Source of the DNA: Nitrobacteraceae bacterium AZCC 1564
GTDB lineage: Bacteria > Pseudomonadota > Alphaproteobacteria > Rhizobiales > Xanthobacteraceae
NCBI GenBank assembly: GCA_036924835.1
Contig: JBAGRR010000001.1
Span: forward strand, 3,549,001 to 3,613,000
Reading direction: 5' to 3'
DNA length: 64,000 nt
Of this stretch, positions 27,289 through 36,067 are shown one piece after another. The notes under the pieces were generated by a model. It was not told where the DNA came from and ran no database searches. It worked only from the letters and a program-made list of their open reading frames with translations. The position numbers and the translations under genes were made by a program. Position 1 is the first letter of the stretch, and each line of letters starts with the position of its first letter.

Positions 27289-27451
27289 TGTCCCGAATCC
27301 AAAGTTCGCCTCATCCTGCAGCGCGCTCCGTAGCGAATTTTGGATTCGAGAGGACACTCGTAAATTTATGATTCTAGTGTGGTTTAGGTTCAGAAGTTCG
27401 CTGGAAGGACTCGCTGAAAAGAACAGGCGAACTTCTGAACCACCACACTAG
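27286..27451. repeat. Paired CTAG hairpin element (gattc + ttcag types, inverted)
   Basis: TTAGTGTCCCGAATCCAAAG...TTTGGATTCGAGAGGACACT (27286 to about 27357), spacer CGTAAATTTATGATT, then CTAGTGTGG...GTTCAGAAGTTCGC...GCGAACTTCTGAACC...CACTAG (27374-27451). Its left end supplies the DUF3175 stop and its right end the IclR-gene stop, so it fills the gap between the two convergent genes exactly. Confidence 0.9.
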
Positions 27452-28230
27452 GATCTGTACGATCCATTGGCGGCGGTTTGAGTGCGGATATCCTGCGCCG
27501 TCCGCTTCAAGGCGATCAGGTAGCGTTGCTTGGCCTCTTCTTCGGTCATGGTGCCGGAAATCGTGTTGATGCTGACGGCGGCGACCACCGTATTACGGTG
27601 GTCACGCACCGGCACACCGATGCCACAGATGGCAGGATCAAGCTCGCCGTCGACCCAAGCATAGCCCTGTGTATTGATGCGATCGAGCTCGAGGCCAAGA
27701 GCCTGCGGATCCGTAATCGTCCGCGCAGTGACCGGTTTGAATTCTGTCGTGGTTAGGTAATGGGAGCGTTGTTCCGGCGGCAAAGCGGCGAGAAGAACGC
27801 GGCCCAATGAGACAAGATGGGCGGGCAAGCGGCTGCCGATACCGAGATTCGACGAGAGGATGCGCCGCGCCGGTAAGCGCAACACGTAGACGATTTCGCC
27901 TTCATCTAGAACCGCGAGTGCACAGGATTCATTGACCTCGTTGCGCAGGTCTTCCAGTGCGCGTTGCGCATAACCCCAGTAGGGCAGTGCGTTGAGATAG
28001 GCCAATCCAAGTCCGAGCGAGCGTGGACGGAGGCTGAAATAACGGCCGTCGGCTTCGCAATATTTCAACGCGACGAGGGTCGCGAGAATGCGCCGCGCGG
28101 TGGCGCGGGTGAGGCCGGCGGTAGCGGCAGCTTCTGACAGAGTATGCCGTCCCGGTGGACGACCCAGTGCCTCAACGATCGAAAAGCCTCTGGCGATTGC
28201 GCGGACGAAGCCGTCGCTTTCCTTGGCCAT
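27448..28230 (-). CDS. IclR family regulator, PcaR/PobR type
   Basis: A 260-residue regulator. The N-terminal winged HTH contains LSEAAATAGLTRATARRILATLVAL, and the effector domain has ALAVLDEGEIVYVLRLP, GSRLPAHLVSLGRVLLAALPPE, GELDPAICGIGVPVRD and VVAAVSINT. This length and layout fit the beta-ketoadipate group (PcaR/PcaU/PobR). Its stop TAG lies in a hairpin element. Upstream is a GTTCG/CGAAC array facing a decayed TctC gene. Confidence 0.9.
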   Translation of the reverse strand: MAKESDGFVRAIARGFSIVEALGRPPGRHTLSEAAATAGLTRATARRILATLVALKYCEADGRYFSLRPRSLGLGLAYLNALPYWGYAQRALEDLRNEVNESCALAVLDEGEIVYVLRLPARRILSSNLGIGSRLPAHLVSLGRVLLAALPPEQRSHYLTTTEFKPVTARTITDPQALGLELDRINTQGYAWVDGELDPAICGIGVPVRDHRNTVVAAVSINTISGTMTEEEAKQRYLIALKRTAQDIRTQTAANGSYRS

Positions 28231-28286
28231 GAATTTCCAACCTTCCAGGATGCGCCTTGTCCGCGCGGAAATGATCTACTCACAAT

Positions 28287-28321
28287 GTTCGTAAAGCGAT
28301 TAAAAAGTTCGCCACACGAAC
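28287..28321. promoter_or_regulatory. Candidate IclR/PcaR operator
   Basis: GTTCG at 28287 and, exactly 20 bp on, GTTCGCCACACGAAC (28307-28321), an inverted repeat with 5-bp arms. A palindrome plus one direct half-site two turns away is the layout known for PcaU/PobR-type sites. It lies 57 bp upstream of the IclR start. Confidence 0.45.
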
Positions 28322-28454
28322 AATACGTGGGAGATCGAAATGGCGCAAGCTAAGTTTCGCCAATCTGCGGAAGGTGTGGGGACGAGATCATTTCCGGAGA
28401 ATCCCGCAAGCCAATTCCTATGTGCTGAACAAGGAAGCCCTCCAGCTTTAATTC

Positions 28455-28572
28455 CGGTTAGCCGGCGCCGATCACCCCGATAAGGATGTCGGCGCGGACT
28501 TCGCAAGTTCGTCGATGCCGAGATCAAGAAGCAGGCGCGGTGGCGAAGGCCGCGAACGTGCCGCCGCAGTTA
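28455..28572 (+). pseudogene. Decayed C-terminus of a TctC/Bug binding protein
   Basis: Pieces in different frames read GADHPDKDVGADF, RKFVDAEIKK and AVAKAANVPPQ. Together they match the usual TctC ending (...FVDAEIKKWG-VVKAANV). No start or signal peptide remains. It is divergent from the IclR regulator, which may once have controlled it. The 28322-28454 stretch shows no recognisable gene. Confidence 0.45.
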
Positions 28573-28845
28573 GAGCGTTTTCGAGTGAAGTGGCGCCTAG
28601 TGGTCCAATTTGAGCGTTCGCATCCCGTCTCCGCAAGCACTGCTGCGAACGTTCAAATCAAAGGACCACTAGCAAATCTATGATTTGAGCGGAGCTTTGG
28701 GATTTGACGTTCGCACTACAACCTCGCGGCAGGCAGGGTGCGAACGTCAAATCCGCTCCACTCATTCGCGTGAAGAAAACGCAGAACAAGAATCAAGAAT
28801 TAAGAGCTTCAGTTCTGATTCAATCAGAACCGAATACTCTAGTCT
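28573..28845. repeat. Composite repeat: paired CTAG hairpins nested in a gcgttttc/gaaaacgc repeat
   Basis: Outer repeat: GAGCGTTTTCGAGTGAAGTGGCG on the left; TTCGCGTGAAGAAAACGC and TTCTGATTCAATCAGAACCGAA...CTCTAG on the right. Between them are CTAGTGGTCC...AATTTGAGCGTTCGC...GCGAACGTTCAAAT...GGACCACTAG (28597-28672), spacer CAAATCTATGATTTG, and a GGATTTGACGTTCG-type hairpin (28687-28763). The same composite occurs at 38104-38370. Confidence 0.82.
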
Positions 28846-29858
28846 GTCGGCAGATCAGTGGCACCACGCGTTGTTAGGCTGGCTCTTGCGGCGATGTGTG
28901 GATTTGGGCCGACAATATCTTTGGCAAGTCCGACCAGTTCGAAAAGTCGAATGGTGAGATAGGTGGTGTCGAACTCCCACCACTTGTGACCATGGCGAGC
29001 GGAGCGCGGATCGGCATGGTGGTTGTTATGCCATCCTTCGCCATGCGCCAGCAGGCCGATGAAGACATTGTTCCTGCTGTCTTCGTCGGTTTGATAATTC
29101 CGATAGCCCCACAGGTGGGTCACGGAATTAACGGCCCAGGTTTGGTGCCAAACGAAGACCGTTCGCACGCACACGCCCCAGACCAGCAGGCTCAGACCGA
29201 ATTGAGCGGCTTGCGCGGGCGTGCCTCCCATCAGAAGTTCTGCGATAAGGCCGACGCCGAAAAACACCATCCATTGAGCGAGGATGATCTTGAGCTGCAG
29301 ATAGTTGCGTTCCAGCGCGGCGTAGAATGGATCGCGCAAGATGTCCTTAGCGTAGCGATCGTAGATACCGAGCCGGTTGAGTTCGGGGTTCTTGATGACG
29401 ATCCACCCGACGTGGCCCCACAGGAAATTGACCCATGGGCTGTGCGGGTCAGGTTGCTCGTCGGCATGTTGATGGTGACGGCGATGCACCGCGACCCAGC
29501 GGGCAGGGGTGTCCTGCACGCAGCAGATCGCGATCACTGCGAGGACATGCTCGAACCATTTGGGGCACTTGAAACCACGGTGAGTCAGCAGCCGGTGGTA
29601 GCAAATGTTGATCCCGAGGAGGCCCGACAGCCGCGCAGTGACGATGGCAACGATCACGCCGGTCCAGCTGAAGAACCATGGAACAAACGCGAGCAGGGCG
29701 AGCCAGTGGTAAATCAGTATAACCGAGGCGATCGGCCAGTCGATCTTCTGCAGGGTGACCCCGACAGGCAGCGGCAGGCGCCGCGAGCGCGAGGGCGAAG
29801 CTAAATCAGCATGTCCAAGTACAGCTGACTTGGCGGCCGTGGGATGATCTGTCGTCAT
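28839..29858 (-). CDS. Acyl-CoA / fatty acid desaturase (delta-9 type)
   Basis: A 339-residue membrane desaturase from the ATG at 29858; the ORF extends to 30041 but the added residues are unlike the family. The three His boxes are HRLLTH, HRRHHQHAD and HNNHHADPRSARHG, in proper order, with hydrophobic pairs between. It introduces a cis double bond in membrane acyl chains using a di-iron centre. Last residues overlap the outer edge of a repeat. Confidence 0.9.
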   Translation of the reverse strand: MTTDHPTAAKSAVLGHADLASPSRSRRLPLPVGVTLQKIDWPIASVILIYHWLALLAFVPWFFSWTGVIVAIVTARLSGLLGINICYHRLLTHRGFKCPKWFEHVLAVIAICCVQDTPARWVAVHRRHHQHADEQPDPHSPWVNFLWGHVGWIVIKNPELNRLGIYDRYAKDILRDPFYAALERNYLQLKIILAQWMVFFGVGLIAELLMGGTPAQAAQFGLSLLVWGVCVRTVFVWHQTWAVNSVTHLWGYRNYQTDEDSRNNVFIGLLAHGEGWHNNHHADPRSARHGHKWWEFDTTYLTIRLFELVGLAKDIVGPNPHIAARASLTTRGATDLPTD

Positions 29859-30181
29859 GTCGGTGGTCAAGCGGCTCCTGTCTGGAAGGCAGTTGCCTGT
29901 GTATCTGAAGCGCCGCTCAAGATGAAGGCAGCTACGGGAGCGCTCCCCTGACCGCGACCATAAATCGCGATCTGGCGCAGATTCGGGGGCGAAAATAGGG
30001 ATAACGGCTTCATTGGAGGGGGACAGTGCAGAGGCTGACAAGCCGTGGTGTGGATTGACATTCCAGGCCCAGATGGCCTAGAAACCCCCGTGTCCCGCGC
30101 GGCTCTGCCTGCGGGATGCTATCCATTTGAACAAAGTTCCAGCAACGGCCCTCAACGCGGCCCTCCAGAGAGCATTGTCCC

Positions 30182-30307
30182 ATGAAGGTCCGTAATTCGT
30201 TGAAGTCCCTGCGTGGTCGTCACCGCAACAACCGTCTGGTCCGCCGCAAGGGCCGGGTTTACGTCATCAACAAGGTCCAGCGCCGCTTCAAGGCTCGCCA
30301 GGGCTGA
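30182..30307 (+). CDS. rpmJ: 50S ribosomal protein L36 (zinc-free form)
   Basis: A 41-residue protein, [20 protein letters not shown]... ending RRFKARQG. It lacks the Cys/His zinc ligands of the 37-residue L36, so it is the C-minus (YkgO-like) form that alphaproteobacteria use as their sole L36. Structural protein of the large subunit. Confidence 0.95.
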   Translation: MKVRNSLKSLRGRHRNNRLVRRKGRVYVINKVQRRFKARQG

Positions 30308-30365
30308 TTGATGGCGCGCCGGGCGTGGCGCGCGGTTGAAAATCTGAGTATCACGTGCCTTTGAC

Positions 30366-30394
30366 GCCGCTTGCGCTTTGCAGGCGGTGTTTTT
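30366..30394 (+). terminator. Probable rpmJ terminator
   Basis: CCGCTTGCGCTTTGCAGGCGGTGTTTTT: short GC stem followed by five T, about 60 nt after rpmJ. Confidence 0.45.
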
Positions 30395-30413
30395 CGCGTT
30401 TAGACTTTCGCTC

Positions 30414-31058
30414 ATGACACTGCGATCGATATCGGCGACGTTGGCAATGGGCGCGTTCATTCTCGCGGGAACAGCCGGGACGACGGCGAGCGCCCAGGAT
30501 CCGCGGTTCAATCCTCCAGGAAAGCAAAAAACTTTGCCTGGAGCGCCTTCCAAGCTGCCCAACGTGTCTGGCGACAAGACCAAGAATCTGGACTTTCTGT
30601 TCGGGGCGCTGAAGGCCGCTCCCGATGAGGAAAGCGCCAAGGCCGTTGAAGCCAAAATTTGGGCGGTGTGGACGGCGACACCCAGCGACACTGCCGCGCT
30701 TTTGATGCTGCGCGCGAAGACAGCGATGGACCGCAAGGAGATGGATGTCGCGCTGAAGCTTCTCGATGGCGTGATCAAGCTTCGTCCTGACTATGTGGAA
30801 GCTTGGAATCGGCGCGCCACCCTCTATTACCTGCAAAACGATTATGCCCGCTCGATGGAAGACATCCGTCAGGTGCTGATCCGCGAGCCTCGTCATTTCG
30901 GTGCGTTGGCTGGCCTCGGCATGATCATGCAGGAAACCGGCGACGACAAACATGCGCTGGATGCATTCCGCAAGGCGCTTGCGATCAACCCGCACATGGA
31001 GCGCGTTCCCGATCTGGTGAAGACACTCACCGAAAAGGTCGAGGGGCGGGATATCTGA
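30414..31058 (+). CDS. Exported TPR-repeat protein
   Basis: A 214-residue protein with signal peptide (MTLRSISATLAMGAFILAGTAGTTASAQ). From about 90 on it has tetratricopeptide-type helices: ALKLLDGVIKLRPDYVEAWN, ATLYYLQNDYARSMEDIRQVL and HALDAFRKALAINPHM. It is probably a periplasmic protein-protein interaction scaffold; partner unknown. The ATG at 30414 is chosen because it begins the signal peptide. Confidence 0.82.
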   Translation: MTLRSISATLAMGAFILAGTAGTTASAQDPRFNPPGKQKTLPGAPSKLPNVSGDKTKNLDFLFGALKAAPDEESAKAVEAKIWAVWTATPSDTAALLMLRAKTAMDRKEMDVALKLLDGVIKLRPDYVEAWNRRATLYYLQNDYARSMEDIRQVLIREPRHFGALAGLGMIMQETGDDKHALDAFRKALAINPHMERVPDLVKTLTEKVEGRDI

Positions 31059-31086
31059 GTTCTCACACAGCTTGGGTCAGTATCGT

Positions 31087-31161
31087 CTAGTGTAGTTCAG
31101 AAGTTCGCTGCATTTTTCTCGCGAGTCCTTCCAGCGAACTTCTGAAGCTGAGCAACACTAG
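31087..31161. repeat. Single CTAG hairpin (ttcag type)
   Basis: CTAGTGTAGTTCAGAAGTTCGC...GCGAACTTCTGAAGCTGAGCAACACTAG. It is followed by the usual spacer (AACCATAGATTTA) and then the 163-bp array, whose first hairpin takes the partner position. Confidence 0.8.
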
Positions 31162-31174
31162 AACCATAGATTTA

Positions 31175-31666
31175 CTAGGCCGCGGATTTGAAGTTCTTCC
31201 GAGGCAAGCCGCAAGCTCGATGAAGAACTTCAAATCCAAAAGCGGCACTCAGATCATAGACTTGCTAGTGTCCCTTTGATTCCGAAGTTCGCATTCGAGC
31301 AAGCCGCAAGCCCGTGCGAACTTCGGTATCGAGACACGAGTGCCGCGGATTTGAAGTTCTTCCGCGTGAAGCCGCAAGCTCGATGAAGAACTTCAAATCC
31401 AAAAGCGGCACTCAAATCATAGGCTTGCTAGTGTCCCTTTGATTCCGAAGTTCGCATCCGAGCAAGCCGCACGCCTGCGCGAACTTCGGAATCGGGACAC
31501 GAGTGCCGCGGATTTGAAGTTCTTCCGCGTGAAGCCGCAAGCTCGATGAAGAACTTCAAATCCAAAAGCGGCACTCAAATCATAGGCTTGCTAGTGTCCC
31601 TTTGATTCCGAAGTTCGCATCCGAGCAAGCCGCACGCCTGCGCGAACTTCGGAATCGGGACACTAG
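31175..31666. repeat. Three tandem 163-bp units of paired hairpins
   Basis: Each unit is [GCCGCGGATTTGAAGTTCTTC...GAAGAACTTCAAATCC...GCGGCACT], an ATCATAG(A/G)CTTG spacer, and [CTAGTGTCCCTTTGATTCCGAAG...CTTCGGAATCGGGACAC(G/T)AG]. CGCGGATTTG begins at 31181, 31344 and 31507, an exact 163-bp period. Units 2 and 3 are almost identical; unit 1 has diverged slightly. No cas genes or variable spacers, so not a CRISPR. Confidence 0.9.
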
Positions 31667-31830
31667 AGGGTCGCTCTGCCACCGGTCTGGTTTTCAGCAC
31701 GTTCGAGCAGATCATCTTAAATCTGCAACGGACTGGGCAAGTTCTGCCAAACCGTCACATTGATTTCCAAACAGACGGCTGATAGGCCGCGGCTTTCGCA
31801 GACGCAAAAGCCATTTTCTGGAGAATCAAT

Positions 31831-32214
31831 ATGAAAGCATCATCGATGAGTTTTTTGATTGCTGTTTTGGCCGGGCTTATTGGCATGGCTTGGGGCATCG
31901 CTATGGCGATCTCGCATGATCATGCAGCGATGCCGGCCCATGCTCATCTCAATCTGCTGGGCTGGGTCTCATTGTTTTTGTTTGGGATCTATTATCGCCT
32001 GCACCCGCTGCTGGATAAAACCGTGATGGCACGCGCGCAGGTTGGTGCGTGGGTTGTTGGGACCATTATTCTCACCGTCGGTGTGGCTATGATTCATACC
32101 GGTCGTCCATCCGGTGAGCCACTTGCCGGTATCGGTTCGATTATCGTACTGGCCGATATGCTGCTGTTCGGTTGGCTGGTGTTGCGGCAGGAGCGTGAGG
32201 CGCCGGCTGTTTAG
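31831..32214 (+). CDS. Small four-helix membrane protein, COX1-like
   Basis: A 127-residue protein with four predicted helices (about 6-27, 40-57, 71-91, 100-119). The segment PAHAHLNLLGWVSLFLFGIYYR resembles a His-bearing helix of haem-copper oxidase subunit I, and similar short proteins are often labelled cytochrome c oxidase. It is far too short to be a complete oxidase. Function unknown. It stands alone after a repeat-rich gap. Confidence 0.65.
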   Translation: MKASSMSFLIAVLAGLIGMAWGIAMAISHDHAAMPAHAHLNLLGWVSLFLFGIYYRLHPLLDKTVMARAQVGAWVVGTIILTVGVAMIHTGRPSGEPLAGIGSIIVLADMLLFGWLVLRQEREAPAV

Positions 32215-32393
32215 TTGCCGCGCAACACCGTGTTTAAAGCTACTGCTGCACTCGTGTTGCGTTCCCGATTGTGCAGAGCAAACCTGATTTCTTTTCTTGC
32301 GTCTAACCAGATATCACACAACCGCCATGCGGCGATGATTGAGTAACGTCGTTGCACGTCCTTGTTCTGCTCTAGCAAGATGTAGGTCGGAAA

Positions 32394-32795
32394 ATGACAA
32401 TCCCTTCAAGCCATGAGAGTTCGTCTTATAAATCAGCGGTCTCCCTGCCTTTCTTCGATTTCGCGCGCGTGAGCGAAATGAACGAAAACATGCTGTCGGA
32501 GACAGCGAAGATAAATGCGAAGCTGAGCGCAACGATGCAGAATCTCGGTAAGGAGTGGACCGAATTCGTCGGGGCGCGGTTACACGAAGACCAACAGCTT
32601 CTCGACACGCTGCGTCATTGCAAAACCTTACCGGAGATCCAGCACGCCTATGCCGAGTTTTGGCAGAATGCGTTTGCGCAATACGGCGAGGAAGCGCGGC
32701 GCATGATGAAGATTTCGCAGGGCGTCGTGGAAGAAACGGCTCGCGCCGTGCAAGAACAGGCGGATGCATCTGTGGACATGAATCGAGCGGCCTGA
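32394..32795 (+). CDS. Phasin family protein
   Basis: A 133-residue mostly helical protein: ETAKINAKLSATMQNLGKEW, HCKTLPEIQHAYAEFWQNAF and QYGEEARRMMKISQGVVEE. The motif of a helical pair followed by an AEF(W/V)Q helix is phasin-like. Phasins coat polyhydroxyalkanoate granules. A possible partner in storage metabolism is the PHA-system gene at 6680. A perfect terminator follows. Confidence 0.75.
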   Translation: MTIPSSHESSSYKSAVSLPFFDFARVSEMNENMLSETAKINAKLSATMQNLGKEWTEFVGARLHEDQQLLDTLRHCKTLPEIQHAYAEFWQNAFAQYGEEARRMMKISQGVVEETARAVQEQADASVDMNRAA

Positions 32796-32847
32796 AAGGT
32801 TTGCATCGAAGGAGCGTTGCGACCGACGTTCGCGTCGGAGAATATAG

Positions 32848-32886
32848 ATCTGCGATATCGTGTATTCGATATCGCAGATTTCTTTT
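32848..32886 (+). terminator. Rho-independent terminator
   Basis: ATCTGCGATATCG-TGTATT-CGATATCGCAGAT then TTCTTTT; 13-bp perfect stem. Confidence 0.75.
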
Positions 32887-32901
32887 GAGGGGATGACCGT
32901 A

Positions 32902-33219
32902 TCAGTATGTTGCGGTCAGATAGTCGACGATCTTGGCCGCGTCGGCGTCATCAATCGGGGCGCCGTAGACCTTGATCATCTTTGTTACTTCCGCTTGCCA
33001 GAAATCCTTTTTGAACTTCGGGCCGCGTGGCTGGGTCTGGATGTAGTCGGCAGAATGGCACGCCGTGCAGTTGTTCAGCACGACATCCTGATTAGGCCCG
33101 GGCTTCAGCGCGGCGGCCTCCGGCGGAAGTTCATATTTCACCGGCTTGGCTTGAGCAAAAAGACCGCCAGCGGTCAGAGCCATCACGCCGATGGTGGCTG
33201 TGAGGATTGATGCTTTCAT
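32902..33219 (-). CDS. sorB: Sulfite dehydrogenase cytochrome c subunit SorB
   Basis: A 105-residue periplasmic c-type cytochrome. Signal peptide (MKASILTATIGVMALTAGGLFAQ), haem-binding NNCTACHSADYI, and an axial-Met candidate in EVTKMIKVYGAPI. It starts 14 nt after the SorA stop, so the pair is cotranscribed. It takes electrons from the molybdenum subunit and passes them to a respiratory cytochrome. ATG 33219 chosen for the signal peptide. Confidence 0.9.
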   Translation of the reverse strand: MKASILTATIGVMALTAGGLFAQAKPVKYELPPEAAALKPGPNQDVVLNNCTACHSADYIQTQPRGPKFKKDFWQAEVTKMIKVYGAPIDDADAAKIVDYLTATY

Positions 33220-33233
33220 GATGATCAATCCTT

Positions 33234-34445
33234 TCAAGCTGCGGTAACGCGTACGGTTTCGACGACATTGCGCAGGTAGCCCGCCGGATTCCACAACGGC
33301 TCCAATGGCTGGGTCTGCCCGGCATTGTTCGTGGCGCGGACTTTCAGTTCGTGCGCGCCCGCCGGAAGCTTGATGGCGGCCTTCCACTCCCGGAACGAAT
33401 ACTTGCCGAGATCCTTGCCAAGTTTCGTAGGCATCCAGGTCTTCCCGCCATCGGTGGAGACGACCACTTCCTTGATGCCTCTACCGCCATCGAAGGCGAT
33501 GCCCTTGAGGCGCGTTGTCTTGCCGGCTTTCACCTTGGCACCATCGGTGACGTTCGTGATGAAAGAGCGGACGGTAAAACGATTGATCGGAATGGTCGCC
33601 TTCGGTGCTGTGCCCGGCTCGACGCAATTGCACTCGTTGTCCGGAATTCGGTAGGCGGTCTTCATCCAGAAATTATCGAAGACGCTGTCGATCACCGTGA
33701 TTTCATTGAGATGCTTCACCCAGTAGGTGCCGTAGTAGCCGGGCACCACAAGGCGCAATGGGAAACCGTTGAGAACCGGGAGGTAATCGTCGTTCATCCC
33801 ATAGGCCAGCATTACCTCACCGTCGCGGGCGTGATCGATATCGAGAGCCTTTGCATAGTCTGGCGTCTTGTCGCTGACAGGCCCATCCATCCCGGCGAAC
33901 ACCACCTGCCTTGCGCCGCTTTGTACGCCGGCCTTGTCCAGAACGGACTTGAGGGGGACGCCCTTCCAGCGGGCATTGCCCATGGCGCCGTTGGCGAGCT
34001 GTCCGCCTGCAACGCGTGGATTGAAGAAGCCGCGGCTGTTGCCCGAACATTGATTGACCGCCACCAATTCAATGGAGGGCATCTTCTTGATCTCGGCCAG
34101 TGACAGCTTCAGCGGCTTGTCGACCTTGCCCTTGATCTCAAGGGTGAATGTGTCGGGATCAATGTTCAGCGGGATATCCGCAAGGTGATAACGAACGAAG
34201 AAGGCATCGTTCGGCGTGATGACCCCATCATTGAAGACCGAGAACGGCGTCTCAAGCTGAGGCGGACGCGATGTTAGGCTGATCATCATCCGCTTTTGCG
34301 GATATTTGACCAGCGGCCGCTCGCCGTTCTCGAACGGCAAAGTGACGGTTTCGGCAAGGGCTTTAACGGAATTAAAGATGGTTTCGGAACCGAGTGCTGC
34401 GATCGTCGCAGCCGATCCGGTGATCAGACGGCGTCTGTCGATCAT
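33234..34445 (-). CDS. sorA: Sulfite dehydrogenase molybdenum subunit SorA
   Basis: A 403-residue molybdopterin enzyme. Tat leader (MIDRRRLITGSAATIAAL), molybdopterin-domain segments FFVRYHLADIPLN and VAVNQCSGNSRGFF in which the Cys ligates Mo, PLRLVVPGYYGTYWVKHLNEI, and a C-terminal dimerisation domain (GGRGIKEVVVSTDGGKTWMP). Oxidises sulfite to sulfate in the periplasm. No b5 haem domain; electrons go to SorB. Confidence 0.93.
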   Translation of the reverse strand: MIDRRRLITGSAATIAALGSETIFNSVKALAETVTLPFENGERPLVKYPQKRMMISLTSRPPQLETPFSVFNDGVITPNDAFFVRYHLADIPLNIDPDTFTLEIKGKVDKPLKLSLAEIKKMPSIELVAVNQCSGNSRGFFNPRVAGGQLANGAMGNARWKGVPLKSVLDKAGVQSGARQVVFAGMDGPVSDKTPDYAKALDIDHARDGEVMLAYGMNDDYLPVLNGFPLRLVVPGYYGTYWVKHLNEITVIDSVFDNFWMKTAYRIPDNECNCVEPGTAPKATIPINRFTVRSFITNVTDGAKVKAGKTTRLKGIAFDGGRGIKEVVVSTDGGKTWMPTKLGKDLGKYSFREWKAAIKLPAGAHELKVRATNNAGQTQPLEPLWNPAGYLRNVVETVRVTAA

Positions 34446-34630
34446 GGCGTTCTCCTTTGGACGAGCAGTCCAAGTCCGGCGATCTCAGGTCGCCTTCGCA
34501 CTTCGGTGTGGCATCCGGGCAGGAGGCCTCCGCCGAAGCTTGGCGATCAGCATGAATGGAGAACGCGTCGCCCGCAAGGGATACCTTCGGGACAGGCGCT
34601 TGATCAGACGAAGTTCTGCAGATGCGAGCG

Positions 34631-36067
34631 TCAGATATCCGCGTCGCGATCGGGGCCGACATAGGCGATGCGCACCATGTTGGTGGTGCCCGGCGTGCCG
34701 AGCGGTACGCCCGCGACAATGATCACGCGCTGGCCGGCCTTGGCGAACCCGTCTCGGAATGCGATACGGCCTGCGCGATCCACCATGTCGTCCTGGTCGT
34801 GGGCGTCTTCGGCGATGACGCAGTGCACACCCCAAAGCAGCGACAGTTTACGGCCGGTGGAGAGGTTGGGCGAGATCGCGACAACCGGCGGCTTGGGCCG
34901 TTCACGTGCGACCCGCAGCGCGGTCGAGCCGGAGCTGGTCCAGCAGATGATCGCGGAAAGCTCTAGCGTTTCGGCAACCTGGCGTGCCGCATCGGCGATG
35001 GCATCGCCCACGGTTGCTTCGGGTTCCGGCCGTTGTGAGCTGAGGAGACCGCGATAGGTCGGATCGCGTTCGCATTCCTCGCCGATGCGGTTCATGGTCA
35101 TCACGGCTTCGACGGGGTACTTACCTGCGGCGGACTCGGCCGAGAGCATGATCGCGTCTGCGCCCTCAAATACCGCGGTCGCGACGTCGGAGACTTCAGC
35201 ACGGGTCGGCACCGGCGACTGAATCATGGATTCGAGCATTTGTGTCGCGATCACGACCGGCTTGCCGGCTTTTCGCGCCATCCGCGTCATCTGCTTCTGA
35301 AGGCCCGGCACGCGTTCAGCGGGAAGCTCAACGCCGAGGTCACCGCGCGCCACCATCAAGGCATCCGATGCTTCCATGATATCCGCGAGACGCTCGATAG
35401 CTTGCGGTTTCTCAATCTTGGACATTACCGCGGCGCGGCCTCGCACCAGCTTCTTGGCTTCGATCACGTCGTCCGCGCGCTGCACGAATGAGAGCGCTAT
35501 CCAGTCGATACCTGTTTCCAGCGCGGCCTCGAGATCGGCGCGGTCCTTCGTCGTCATGGCCGAGACCGGCAGATCAGTGTCGGGCAGGCTGACGCCCTTA
35601 CGATCGGACATCCGCCCGCCGGTCACGACGCGGACGAGGGCGTGATCGGGCGAGGTTTCTTCCGCGATCAGACGCAATTTTCCGTCGTCGATCAGCAGTG
35701 CATGGCCCGGCTTCAACGCCTTGAGAATTTCGGGATGCGGAAGATGGACACGAGTCTTGTCGCCCGGTGTGGGGTCCGAATCCAGCGTGAACATCGCGCC
35801 GTTGTTCAGCTCAACCGCACCTTCGGTGAAGGTACCAAGCCGCAGTTTGGGTCCCTGCAAGTCGACAAGGATACCGATCGGACGGCCATAGCTGCTTTCA
35901 ACATTGCGGATCGTCGCCACCAACTCGCGCATTCTGTCATGCGAGGTGTGGCTCATGTTGATGCGGAAGACGTCTGCGCCCGCTTCAAACAGTTTACGGA
36001 TCGTAGCGCTATCGGATGATGCAGGTCCCAGCGTGGCGAGAATCTTGATACGGCGCAAACGTCTCAT
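34631..36067 (-). CDS. pyk: Pyruvate kinase
   Basis: A 478-residue enzyme of glycolysis (PEP + ADP to pyruvate + ATP). Motifs: KILATLGPASSD, FRINMSHTSHD, LVDLQGPKLRLG, the catalytic stretch IMSKIEKPQAIERL and the signature VMVARGDLGVELP; also ATQMLESMIQSPVPTRAEV. The start overlaps the DUF1036 stop by ATGA, so the two are translationally coupled. Confidence 0.97.
   Translation of the reverse strand: MRRLRRIKILATLGPASSDSATIRKLFEAGADVFRINMSHTSHDRMRELVATIRNVESSYGRPIGILVDLQGPKLRLGTFTEGAVELNNGAMFTLDSDPTPGDKTRVHLPHPEILKALKPGHALLIDDGKLRLIAEETSPDHALVRVVTGGRMSDRKGVSLPDTDLPVSAMTTKDRADLEAALETGIDWIALSFVQRADDVIEAKKLVRGRAAVMSKIEKPQAIERLADIMEASDALMVARGDLGVELPAERVPGLQKQMTRMARKAGKPVVIATQMLESMIQSPVPTRAEVSDVATAVFEGADAIMLSAESAAGKYPVEAVMTMNRIGEECERDPTYRGLLSSQRPEPEATVGDAIADAARQVAETLELSAIICWTSSGSTALRVARERPKPPVVAISPNLSTGRKLSLLWGVHCVIAEDAHDQDDMVDRAGRIAFRDGFAKAGQRVIIVAGVPLGTPGTTNMVRIAYVGPDRDADI

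Noticed and set aside
28338..28480. Short open frame after the IclR operator (MAQAKFRQ...)
   Set aside because: About 47 codons, no resemblance to known proteins, and it lies over the degraded TctC region.
28801..28842. tRNA-like gene from the GGTTCTGATTC-type stretch
   Set aside because: It is a short hairpin repeat without acceptor stem, anticodon arm or CCA; the same sequence recurs at 38330-38370.
31175..31666. Possible CRISPR array (regular repeats)
   Set aside because: The whole 163-bp unit repeats, including the would-be spacers, and no cas genes are near. It is a tandem duplication of hairpin pairs.
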